Under the pieces are notes generated by a model. It did no database searches. It saw nothing but the letters and a program-made list of their open reading frames with translations, and was not told the DNA's origin. A program made the position numbers and the translations under genes. DNA of 64,000 nt from Bacteroidia bacterium (lineage in GTDB: Bacteria > Bacteroidota > Bacteroidia > M30B66). The stretch is from positions 1 to 64,000 of the forward strand of contig JAGYKL010000018.1 in the NCBI GenBank assembly GCA_018401705.1. The letters are read 5' to 3'. This document shows, one piece after another, positions 48,309-55,639 of this stretch (the first letter of the stretch is position 1; every line of letters begins with the position of its first letter).

Positions 48309-48807
48309 TCATCATACTATTTGCCTCATCAACAAAAAACAGTTTACTTAATGAGCCAGTCCTATAATCTCCACAGAAGGTTCTGTGATTGTTTGCACCA
48401 TTTACAGTAAGAAAGGTAATATTACCAAACAAATCGCCTATATCTGTATAAGTTGGCTCGTCTGGTGTAAGCTCCATTCTAAAAGGCCTTGCATCCTGAG
48501 CAACTCCAGTATTATAGCTGCCATAGATAACATTATTGGTATCAATTCCTCCGGGATAGGTATTCACAGCACTGGGAAAATCGAATTCAAATAACAAACC
48601 TTGAGTTTTAAAGAAACCATGGTCATTTCCTTCTGTGTCCTCATAATAACCAACAACAATTTGATTCTCAGCAATTGCAGTTATGTAAGTATTAACAGCT
48701 CCAGGCACGTCATAGGTAAATGCTATCGACGGTCTGTCTGTAGTTGTTTGTGAAAATAGACAGGAAGCGAGAAATAATAGTATTGAAACTAAGTAAAGCT
48801 TTTTCAT
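48259..48807 (-). pseudogene. N-terminal part of the frameshifted HAF-repeat secreted protein
   Basis: Frame of 182 codons with a good signal peptide (about 1-20, 'LFLASCLFSQ') followed by HAF-type repeats ('ITAIAENQIVVGYYEDTEGNDHGFF', 'GGIDTNNVIYGSYN', 'GANNHRTFCGDYR'). After 'NEQNYGINRF' the frame runs into junk and stops, while the next repeat ('HYAGGINDERWVAGYY') continues in the neighbouring frame. A one-base change around 48275-48300 would rejoin the two into a protein of about 1,015 residues. I infer a single original gene. Either the allele is broken or the base count there is wrong. Confidence 0.7.
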
Positions 48808-48909
48808 TTCATTCAGGAATTAGGTTAGGGTTGCAATTAGGCATATTTCCTAATCCCTGAAAAGTATTTACAGGTGTATTTAAGACATTACTAAGAAAAA
48901 GCTTGAAAT

Positions 48910-48927
48910 ATCCCCACATCTGGGGAT
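48910..48927. terminator. GC-rich hairpin downstream of the two-helix membrane protein gene
   Basis: ATCCCCA-CATC-TGGGGAT forms a 7-bp stem, 20 bp past the stop of the minus-strand gene at 48948. The T tract on the minus strand is poor (ATATTTC), so termination is plausible but not certain. Confidence 0.4.
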
Positions 48928-48947
48928 GCGAAATTCAATTGGCAAAT

Positions 48948-49289
48948 CTATCCTTCTAACAATGCGTAGAGTCCACCAACGATAATGCAAGCAGCAATGC
49001 CTGTACTTCCGTATAAAATCCAGAAATAATAGTCAGGAAAAGGATTAATCAAGCTAAGAATGCAACCTATGAAACCAATGAAAGCACCAATACCTAGTAG
49101 AAGAAAAGCATTGAACTGTCTTCTTTGATTTAAAGCCTTTTTGTATGCTTCAATATGTAAGTTAACTGATGCTTCATCTTTACCCTTTTTTCTAAGGTCT
49201 GAAGCTAAAGACTCTTGATCGATGTTTTGTCGTAGCCAAGTTTCAATTAAACGGGAACTCACGTTTTCAATAGAGGTAGCAGTTTCCAT
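48948..49289 (-). CDS. Small membrane protein with two helices
   Basis: Protein of 113 residues, unrecognised. The first 55 residues are charged and helical ('VSSRLIETWLRQNIDQESLASDLRKKGKDEASVNLHIEAYKKALNQRRQ' region). They resemble an amphipathic segment that precedes two transmembrane helices at about 58-80 and 87-110. The topology suggests both ends on the cytoplasmic side. No family-specific motif is visible. A direct repeat lies in the 30-70 bp upstream of its start and may be part of its promoter. Confidence 0.65.
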   Translation of the reverse strand: METATSIENVSSRLIETWLRQNIDQESLASDLRKKGKDEASVNLHIEAYKKALNQRRQFNAFLLLGIGAFIGFIGCILSLINPFPDYYFWILYGSTGIAACIIVGGLYALLEG

Positions 49290-49318
49290 GTGTATGATTT
49301 TAGGTAGAACTAATATAG

Positions 49319-49358
49319 TAAAAACTTAATCATCAAATAATAAAAACTTAATCATCAA
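49319..49358. repeat. Direct repeat upstream of the small membrane protein gene
   Basis: The 18-base sequence TAAAAACTTAATCATCAA occurs exactly at 49319-49336 and again at 49341-49358, a 22-bp period (two helical turns). It lies 30-69 bp upstream of the start at 49289, the usual place for a regulator site. The two-turn spacing fits two proteins bound on one face of the DNA. No regulator can be named. Confidence 0.6.
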
Positions 49359-49399
49359 TACGATACTTTAGAAACAACCATTATTCACATCTTTGAATT

Positions 49400-49756
49400 T
49401 TAAATAGACTGTCCAAAAGTGATGAGATTATAATCGGGGTCAAGTATTGAGAACTCCATTTGTCTCCATGGTTTTATTTCTAATGTTCCATTGGGATGGA
49501 TTTGCACCTTGTTCTTTATGAATTTTTGATAAAGTTCATAAATTGCATTTGTTCTTATGTAGACTTGACCATAATTCTTCTCTGCAATCAAATCTTTAAA
49601 TTCAAAGAAATGAATCTGTATATCGTCTTTTGCAAGCATGAGATATCCTTCAAAATCGGCTATACCTATATCGTGAAAACCTAATTTCTCAATGTAAAAG
49701 CATTTTGTTAACGACTTATTGCGCATCGGCAATTTAGGGTTGACATCTATAAGCAT
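49400..49756 (-). CDS. VOC-family (glyoxalase/bleomycin resistance-like) protein
   Basis: Small cytoplasmic protein of 118 residues with the VOC fold: 'NPKLPMRNKSLTKCFYIEKLGFHDIG', 'GYLMLAKDDIQIHFFEF', then 'GQVYIRTNAIYELYQKF' and 'PWRQMEFSILDPDYNLITFGQ'. The pattern matches the bleomycin-binding subgroup, in which 'W-R-x-M-E-F-x-x-x-D-P-D-x-N' is typical. Such proteins bind drugs or metal-dependent substrates; resistance to bleomycin is not proven by sequence. Monocistronic. Confidence 0.82.
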   Translation of the reverse strand: MLIDVNPKLPMRNKSLTKCFYIEKLGFHDIGIADFEGYLMLAKDDIQIHFFEFKDLIAEKNYGQVYIRTNAIYELYQKFIKNKVQIHPNGTLEIKPWRQMEFSILDPDYNLITFGQSI

Positions 49757-49935
49757 ATGATAATTTTAATCTAGATTGCTTTATAACATTAATTTGTCAA
49801 ATAAACTAAATAATGACGCTATTATAAAGCACTTAGAGTGATTATCAAGTTTATTTTCAATGTACTTAAACTATTTTGATTGACAAAAGTCTTATGCCTT
49901 GCCTTGACAAACTGCATAACCTAATAAACTTCCTA

Positions 49936-50826
49936 ATGATCAAACACATATTACTAAGCTTAAGTTTCATCCTTCATTTTTCATTTGCTAATTCACAAAT
50001 AGATGGAGATATCCTATTCGCCCAAGATCAAATTATTAGTCTTAATCTTAATTTTACAAACGAAAACTTCTGGGATGAACTTACTGGATATTACCAAAAT
50101 GATATTGAAGATTATGTTGCTGCGGACTTAACAATTACAGACCTAAGTGGCACCTATACATTTAACAATGTAGGTGTTAGATTAAAGGGAAATTCAAGCT
50201 ACAACCATCCTGGAAACAAGAAGTCATTTAAAATTGATTTTAATGAATTCGTGCCTGGCCAAAACTATAATGGTTTAAAGAAATTAAATTTTAGCAACGG
50301 TTTTAAAGACCCCAGCTGCTTGAGAGAAAAGGTGTTTTTTGGAGTTGCGAAGGAAGCAGGAATTCTAGCCCCAAGAAGCAATTTTGCTAATGTAACTATG
50401 AATGGAACTCCTTGGGGATTTTATACAGTTGTTGAACAAATTGATGATCAGTTTCTTGATTGGGCTATTCTCGATGATGCTGGTAATCTGTTTAAGGCTG
50501 GCGACAATTTTGGCGTTGCTCCTGGAAGCACGGGAGAAGCTGCGGACCTGGTATATTATGGTGCACAACAAAGTGCTTATGAAGCAAAATATGAATTGAA
50601 AACAAATGAAGATGTAAATGATTGGTCCGATTTAATTGATTTCATTGATTTCATTAATAATTCTGATGATGAAACTTTTGAGAATGAATTAGCGAATCGC
50701 CTTGAACTAAATCAATTTCTCCGCTCAGCGGCTATGGACAACCTATTTAGCAATCTAGACAGCTACACAGGTTCTGCAAGAAATTATTATATATACCATA
50801 TTTACAAACCAATAACATTGGATTAA
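49936..50826 (+). pseudogene. CotH-family secreted protein, N-terminal part (frame-disrupted)
   Basis: N-terminal 296 residues of a CotH-type protein, starting at the ATG at 49936 with a signal peptide ('IKHILLSLSFILHFSFANSQ'). The CotH kinase-like fold is evident from 'KGNSSYNHPGNKKSFKIDFNEF', 'LNFSNGFKDPSCLREKVFF' and 'NGTPWGFYTVVEQIDDQFL'. The frame stops at 50824-50826, just after 'ARNYYIYH'. That is where family members continue with a 'W-x-W-D-x-N-E-A-F-G' segment. Here its fragments appear in the other two frames (WIKW, then DSNEALGSYNKW). Bacterial CotH proteins are atypical kinases or spore/surface proteins, and the role in Bacteroidota is unclear. Confidence 0.75.
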
Positions 50827-51498
50827 ATGGGGATTCAAATGAAGCATTGGGATCATATAACAAATGGAGTAAATAATATTACCTCACTTGCTTTTGATTA
50901 TAGAAACTTAAATCGTCCCCTACTCCAACGAATTTTTAATAACGAAACACTCTACAATTTATATCTTCAGGAAATATGCTCTTTGATTGAGCATTTTTTC
51001 AACTCTGCCTATTTGGATGCTCGTATTGATGAATTGTACAACCTTATAAAGAATTCGGTATATGCCGATAATAACAAAATGTATACAAATGTCCAATTCG
51101 ATGCAAATATTGAATCAAATATAACTTCTGGAGGAGGCCCCGGAGGAGGAACAATTTATGGACTTAAATCATTTGTAATTTCACGCTTACAATATGTGAA
51201 CGCGAATCTAGATTGTGGAGTTTTCAGTTCTATTGACAAGAGTGAGTTGAATACAATGAATATTTTCCCAAATCCGGCAAACGAAACTATCAATATTGAA
51301 CTGAGCAAAAGCAATGTAAACAAATCTTGCAAAATTGAAGTGTTGAGCACTGACGGAAGGGTGCTTTCAGATGAAAATATCAAAGTAAAATCGGATACTC
51401 CCATTACCATAAATGTCAATCAACTTTCTAATGGATTCTACTTTATAAGGTGCAGCTCTTCGAGCGGAATATCGACGATGAAGTTCATAAAGAATTAG
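50827..51498 (+). pseudogene. CotH-family secreted protein, C-terminal part with T9SS domain
   Basis: Continuation of the CotH gene in the original frame after the disrupted segment (about 50785-50880). From 'NITSLAFDYRNLNRPLLQRIF' onward it is good CotH C-terminal sequence ('LYNLYLQEICSLIEHFFN', 'IYGLKSFVISRLQYVNANL'), followed by a T9SS type A domain ('NIFPNPANETINIELS ... GFYFIRC ... MKFIKN'). At least three indels within about 90 bases separate it from the N-terminal part, with the net frame restored. The ATG at 50827 is only the codon after the stop and is not a credible start. Confidence 0.7.
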
Positions 51499-51500
51499 GA

Positions 51501-51584
51501 AAAGGGGGATAGTTGAAAGTACAAACTGTCAAGTAAATTTAGGCAAAGTCATATCAACTATTCTCTATTGACTATTAACTTTTT
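51501..51584. repeat. Heptamer-like intergenic element between convergent CotH and Kelch genes
   Basis: The DNA reads in 7-base units GATAGTT, GAAAGTA, CAAACTG, TCAAGTA (51508-51535) and, as if inverted, ACTATTC, TCTATTG, ACTATTA, ACTTTTT (51557-51584). ATAGTTGA (51509-51516) and TCAACTAT (51554-51561) form an inverted repeat, so a long hairpin is possible and may act as a bidirectional terminator. TAGTTGAAAGTA is shared exactly with the array at 57.2 kb. The last codons of the Kelch gene lie inside it. Confidence 0.5.
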
Positions 51585-52127
51585 AGTCATTACTCCTACT
51601 TTTGATTTTACCTTAATTAAATAAATTCCATTAGCGTATTCTTGAATGTTAATACTGCTGCTATTGGATAAATTTTTCCTATTAAAATATAAATTTCCAT
51701 AAACATCAGATATTTCTATTTCTTCAATCATACTCCCTTCTATTATAAAATAATTAGATGCAGGATTTGGAAATACACTAAAATTATCACCTGCTGGTAT
51801 AGAAGTTTTGGTAACTATTTCAGGATTATATTCCCAGAAATCATTAAAGTAGGGAGAATTGCTTGTACCTAATCCCGCATAACCGTTGTAGCCTATAGTC
51901 ATTGCTACAGCTTGTCTTCTTCTGCCAGGTCCAAAGTTTGCCATTTGAATCCATAAATCTGTAGATGGATTATACATCCAGAAATCTTCAAGATTTAATG
52001 GAACATCAGTTCCTGCTCCAATGAAACCAAAATTATTAATTGAAAAACCAAAGGCATCGGTCCGCTTTGATGGTAAATCAGCTTTTTGAGTCCAAATATT
52101 TGATGTGGTATCATATTCCCAAAATCT
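51558..52127 (-). pseudogene. Kelch-repeat secreted protein, C-terminal part with T9SS domain
   Basis: Same frame as the N-terminal part, beyond an in-frame TAA at 52128-52130. It holds two and a half more Kelch motifs ('FWEYDTTSNIWTQKADLPS', 'FGFIGAGTDVPLNLEDFWMYNPSTDLW', 'GYNGYAGLGTSNSPYFNDFWEYNP') and a T9SS type A domain ('SVFPNPASNYFIIEG ... GIYLIKV ... KKLIV'). Around the stop the expected 'YKDFWEYD' is recovered only if one base is removed before TATAAAGAT and one T is added in the following T run. The last three codons before the stop fall in heptamer-like DNA. Confidence 0.7.
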
Positions 52128-52736
52128 TTATAACGAACTCCCCACTTCACCAGTGCCAATGTATCCCTTATCATTTATCGAAAACCCTACTGCTTGTCTT
52201 CTGCTACCTCCGGGAAAATTTGTCTTTTGAGTCCAAGTGTCTGTTGCTTGATTCCACTCCCAAAAGTCACTGTAAGAGCTGCCAGAACCATTTCCTGTTC
52301 CAACAAAAGCTTTAATGCCAATAGAGAAGCCTATTGCATCTCTTCTTGCCAAAGCTGGCAAGTCTGATTTCTGTGTCCAAGCATTAGAAATCGGGTCATA
52401 TTCCCAAAGGTCATTATAATGCGTTGAAGTGGAATTATTCCAACCAGCAAAAATATATCCCTTTTCTCCGATTGAAAATCCAGTTGCATAAGCTCTAGCT
52501 CCTCCTGGGAAAGAAGCAATTTCGGTCCAAGTGTTTGTTGCCTTATCCCATTCCCAAAAATCATCTAGATTGCCTCCATCATAACCTGTTCCGATGTATG
52601 CTTTTTCTCCAATTGAAAAGCCAGCTGCATTATGTCTAGCTTCGCCCGGAAAATCAGCTTTTTGTGTCCAAATATTTTGGCCATAACCATTGAAAAAGAA
52701 CGTTAAAATGATTAAAAGCAAAATTGAATTTTTCAT
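52128..52736 (-). pseudogene. Kelch-repeat secreted protein, N-terminal part
   Basis: First 202 residues of a Kelch propeller protein. The signal peptide ends at 'FFNGYGQ'. Four regular Kelch motifs of about 47 residues follow, each of the form 'W-T-Q-K-A-D-F-P-G-x-x-R-x-x-A-x-G-F-S-I-G-x-K-x-Y-I-G-T-G' then 'D-F-W-E-W-D'. The frame ends in the middle of the fifth motif at 52128. With the C-terminal part the gene would code about 392 residues, enough for a six- or seven-bladed propeller plus sorting domain. Such proteins are surface-exposed and of unknown ligand. Confidence 0.75.
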
Positions 52737-52915
52737 AGTTAGTTAATTTGAGTCAATATAGAGATTAAACGAGTGCCAATCACTATGTGGATATCTTACA
52801 AAAGTTCAAGAATTTGCAATGTTTATTTTCTGAAAATTTCCAATTCAAAGAATCACTCAATTTCACTATCTGCAAAGTGCTTATTCGGGTTTGCCTATGC
52901 TAAACGCATGATGAA

Positions 52916-53407
52916 TTAATAATACCGGCCTGGTTTGCTTATTTCATCAATTGACTTTTTACCATTAGAGTCCCATGTGATTACTTTGGTAAACTTATTA
53001 TTCCGATCTATCTTTTTCTTTTGCTTTTTGCCATTTTCATAGAAGAATAAATGAGTTGTTTTGCCATCCTTTCTTTTTGGAAAAAACTTGTGGACTTCCT
53101 TTACCTTCAAACCGCATTCATCATAAAACCTTATAGTACCTGACCTGCGACCTCTTTTGATATATTCTATTCCATTCCAATTCCCAAAATAACCAGTCAC
53201 TTTTCTAAATGGATGCTTTTTATAGCACATCATCCCTTTTTCATTGTAATACGTGCGTCTAAAATCTATTGATTTAAAATTTCTATATTTTCTGAATGTC
53301 GATTCCTTGTAGCCCTTTTCAAGCTTGCAATCTTCGGTCTTGAAATGAATTTGTCCAAAACCAATCTGAAAATAAATTAAAAATATAATTAAGTAAAAAC
53401 CTTTCAT
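52916..53407 (-). CDS. Exported MORN-like repeat protein of unknown function
   Basis: Protein of 163 residues with a signal peptide (about 1-18, 'IYFQIGFGQ'). The rest is rich in Lys, Arg, Tyr and Gly and contains loosely repeated units of the form 'F/Y-Y-x-E-x-G-x-K/M', such as 'RTYYNEKGMMCYKK', 'TIRFYDECGLKVKE' and 'HLFFYENGKKQKKK'. These resemble the MORN-like repeats of YwqK-type Bacteroidota proteins. It is strongly basic. No partner is adjacent. I cannot name a function. Confidence 0.6.
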   Translation of the reverse strand: MKGFYLIIFLIYFQIGFGQIHFKTEDCKLEKGYKESTFRKYRNFKSIDFRRTYYNEKGMMCYKKHPFRKVTGYFGNWNGIEYIKRGRRSGTIRFYDECGLKVKEVHKFFPKRKDGKTTHLFFYENGKKQKKKIDRNNKFTKVITWDSNGKKSIDEISKPGRYY

Positions 53408-53748
53408 ACCTTAAGTCATGGCGCAAAATAGGGTTAAAATACAATAAATTAAGTATGGCATCACTCAATGAAATACACCAATGTTTCTTATGCAAGAGAA
53501 AAGGTAAAATCAAAACACTGCCTTAGCTTTGTTAATGAATATAATATTTTCCATAATCCAAGAATATTAGACTTCTTAATTTAACTTTTAAAATAAACTA
53601 CCTTTGGGGAATTAGTTGAATTTATTTGACAATTCTTTTAAGTAATAAAGGCTCCATTCCAAGAAGATTCTCTTTTTAGAGCCATACAACTAGATTTCTC
53701 TTTTATTTATCCATCCCTAAGCTATATTTGTCAAAATTTTTAACCGCA
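53408..53748. other. Non-coding stretch upstream of a T9SS cargo gene
   Basis: About 340 bases with no credible gene. It contains a second TAnnTTTG-like box (TACCTTTG, 53599-53606) and an inverted repeat GGCTC (53650-53654) ... GAGCC (53679-53683). Together these could mark a longer leader or a small RNA, but nothing decisive is visible. Confidence 0.4.
53723..53730 (+). promoter_or_regulatory. Bacteroidota -7 promoter box of the T9SS cargo gene
   Basis: TATATTTG fits TAnnTTTG and ends 18 bp before the ATG at 53749, giving a leader of the usual short length. A T-rich TTTATTTA stretch about 20 bp upstream may supply the -33 contact. Confidence 0.65.
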
Positions 53749-54783
53749 ATGAAAAAACCTTTACTACTTCTTACTCTTTGGAGTACAGGGCTAATGGCTC
53801 AACCAACGTTTAATAGCACTGATATGTTTGGTGTGAATGAAACCTTTCAGTCATGGGACGTAACCAATGCTGGCACCATAGATATCGGGGCGACAGGAGC
53901 TAATTCTGTTTGGAACTTCCCAGATTTGATATCTGGAACAGAATCGACTAATACTTATTTGAATCCAGCCGGAAATCCAGGAGTGTCAAACTTTCCTGGA
54001 GCAAATTTATGTCAGGCTGTAACTTCTTTGGGAGGTAATCCAGGCTACACGTATTTAAAGACAACATCACAAGCGTTTTCTATTGATGGAGTATGGTCAA
54101 GTCAACAAGGAACGGAGACAATCTCTCAATTAAATCCAGATATGGATATTTATAGATTTCCTTTTACATTCAATTCTTCCTTCACACAACCTGTTGGAGG
54201 AACTACAACAACTCAAATAGCTGGAGTAAATTATACGTACATCCGTCAAGGCACTCAAACAGTAACTTGCGATGGGTATGGAACTTTAACGACTCCATTA
54301 GGTACATTCAACAATGTACTTCGCCTCAAAACAGTGCAGGTTTATTCTGACAGTATCGATTTTCAAGGTATTCCGCAGGTATTTAACTATGAATCAATTA
54401 TTCATAATTGGGTTTCTGTAGAGAGTAAAGGAGTAACATTATTGTCTCACACATCCTTCTCAGTTAATGGAAGCGCGACTATATCCGGAACATTGAGCAC
54501 AATTCCAACTGTTGGAATTGCAGAAGCAAGCAATAAGTTGAATTTTAATCTTTTTCCAAACCCAGCCAAGGATCTATTAATGGTGCAAACCCCATCATTG
54601 ACAAATGGCAATTTAGTTGCCGAAATTTTCTCAATTACGGGACAGTTCATTAAGAAAATTGAATTAACTAATCAGCAGGGTAGCCAATTCAATTTTCAAT
54701 TGGATGGCATTGAATCAGGAGCTTATTTACTGCGTCTTTCGGACAAGAAGTCTTCTGGAATGCAACGATTTATCGTAATTTAA
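53749..54783 (+). CDS. Secreted T9SS cargo protein of unknown function
   Basis: Protein of 344 residues from the ATG at 53749 ('MKKPLLLLTLWSTGLMAQ' signal peptide). The middle is beta-rich with no recognised domain. It contains 'GANSVWNFPDLIS', 'YGTLTTPLGTFNNVLRLKTVQVYSDS' and 'YESIIHNWVSVESKGVTLLSHTSFSVNG', a layout I have seen in hypothetical exported proteins of Bacteroidota. The 'D-G-x-G-T-L-x-T-P-x-G-T-F-x-N-V-L-R' phrase is a recurrent motif there. A T9SS type A domain ends it ('FNLFPNPAKDLLMV ... GAYLLRL'). It has its own promoter. Confidence 0.75.
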   Translation: MKKPLLLLTLWSTGLMAQPTFNSTDMFGVNETFQSWDVTNAGTIDIGATGANSVWNFPDLISGTESTNTYLNPAGNPGVSNFPGANLCQAVTSLGGNPGYTYLKTTSQAFSIDGVWSSQQGTETISQLNPDMDIYRFPFTFNSSFTQPVGGTTTTQIAGVNYTYIRQGTQTVTCDGYGTLTTPLGTFNNVLRLKTVQVYSDSIDFQGIPQVFNYESIIHNWVSVESKGVTLLSHTSFSVNGSATISGTLSTIPTVGIAEASNKLNFNLFPNPAKDLLMVQTPSLTNGNLVAEIFSITGQFIKKIELTNQQGSQFNFQLDGIESGAYLLRLSDKKSSGMQRFIVI

Positions 54784-54818
54784 TAGACAGAATATTGAAT
54801 TATAAAATTTGATTGTAT

Positions 54819-54852
54819 AAAAGGTCGAAACAATTTCCGGCTTTTTTTTTAT
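54819..54852 (+). terminator. Probable intrinsic terminator after the T9SS cargo gene
   Basis: A short imperfect stem (GTCGAAA against TTTCCGGC, one bulge and one G-T pair) around CAA is followed by nine T residues at about 54841-54849. The T run is strong while the stem is weak, so the call is moderate. Confidence 0.5.
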
Positions 54853-54864
54853 TGATTTAGTCAA

Positions 54865-55338
54865 TTAATAATAAGATTCCTTTTTCATTGAGATATCTGA
54901 AGGTAATATCGTACCCCAAGTTTTTAAAAGATATCTCTCTTTTTCTCCATCTACACTTCCATTAATTTGAATGGGGCAATTGCAAGGTCCAATTTTGCGC
55001 AACCATGCTGACCAAAAAATCATTGATTCGCCCGGGGCAACTTTATCATATCTCTCCTTTCTCATCCATAAAACGCTACAGTCTCTTTCTCTGTAAGGAT
55101 GTATCAAGGTATCTCCTGTATTGTTAATTATTTCTATTTCAATTCTAGGTAAACTATCTACGTTCAACGTCCCAAGAAATAATCCCTGAGAAGGACCTTT
55201 CAAATTGAAAATGTATCGCTTTATCTCAGGTGAATATTCTTGAACAGATTGCAACTTGTAGAAGTCCTTTCCTTTAATCTGCGCCTGAGAATGCGCTGCG
55301 AATAAAAATGAGAAGAGTAAGGCATAATGTAATTTCAT
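54865..55338 (-). CDS. Small exported protein of unknown function
   Basis: Protein of 157 residues with a signal peptide (about 1-19, 'FLFAAHSQAQ'). The mature part contains a probable immunoglobulin-like beta fold ('LPRIEIEIINNTGDTLIHPYRERDCSVLW', then 'DKVAPGESMIFWSAWLRKIGPCNCPIQINGS'). This layout is reminiscent of small periplasmic domains that stabilise or modify other proteins. Three cysteines are present, two as CNC. No family is recognised. It faces the T9SS cargo gene (convergent) and is followed upstream by heptamer-repeat DNA. Confidence 0.6.
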   Translation of the reverse strand: MKLHYALLFSFLFAAHSQAQIKGKDFYKLQSVQEYSPEIKRYIFNLKGPSQGLFLGTLNVDSLPRIEIEIINNTGDTLIHPYRERDCSVLWMRKERYDKVAPGESMIFWSAWLRKIGPCNCPIQINGSVDGEKERYLLKTWGTILPSDISMKKESYY

Positions 55339-55379
55339 ACTTCGCTCTTTACAAGCTTAGTGCCGAGATGTTTCAGGCC

Positions 55380-55622
55380 TTAGGAAAAAGGTTATAGGAG
55401 AAAGTACAATGTGCAAAGTTAAAAGCTAAAAGTTGAGCGTACAAAATATATCTTACAGCATATATCGTACATCGAAATGTTGGAAGTGGATTGTAAAGAG
55501 TGAGACGTTCATCGTAAATCGTAAATCTTACATCGTATTACGATAAATGTACTAAGTAAAAAATAAAACTACATACTCAATACTGCGCGCTTAATAAGCA
55601 ATACCTTCATTTTGCAAGGCAA
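55380..55622. repeat. Degenerate heptamer-periodic intergenic array 1
   Basis: The whole gap between two minus-strand genes reads as consecutive 7-base units in two registers. Register 1 (55380-55477, 14 units) includes AAAGTAC, AATGTGC, AAAGTTA, AAAGCTA, AAAGTTG, AGCGTAC, ATCTTAC, ATCGTAC, ATCGAAA; 11 of 14 units have G at position 4. Register 2 (55476-55622, 21 units) includes ATTGTAA, AGAGTGA, two exact ATCGTAA, ATCTTAC, ATCGTAT, then TACTCAA, TACTGCG, and TACCTTC; 11 of the first 12 have G at position 4. Adjacent units are related but rarely identical. No ORF, and not an insertion sequence. Function unknown. Confidence 0.65.
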
Positions 55623-55639
55623 ACTTTAATACGCATTAT

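Noticed and set aside
19981-49910. Shared 13-mer TTGCCTTGACAAA upstream of clpB (about 19990) and of the CotH gene (about 49898)
   Set aside because: A match of this length is expected by chance in 64 kb of AT-rich DNA and the flanks do not agree.
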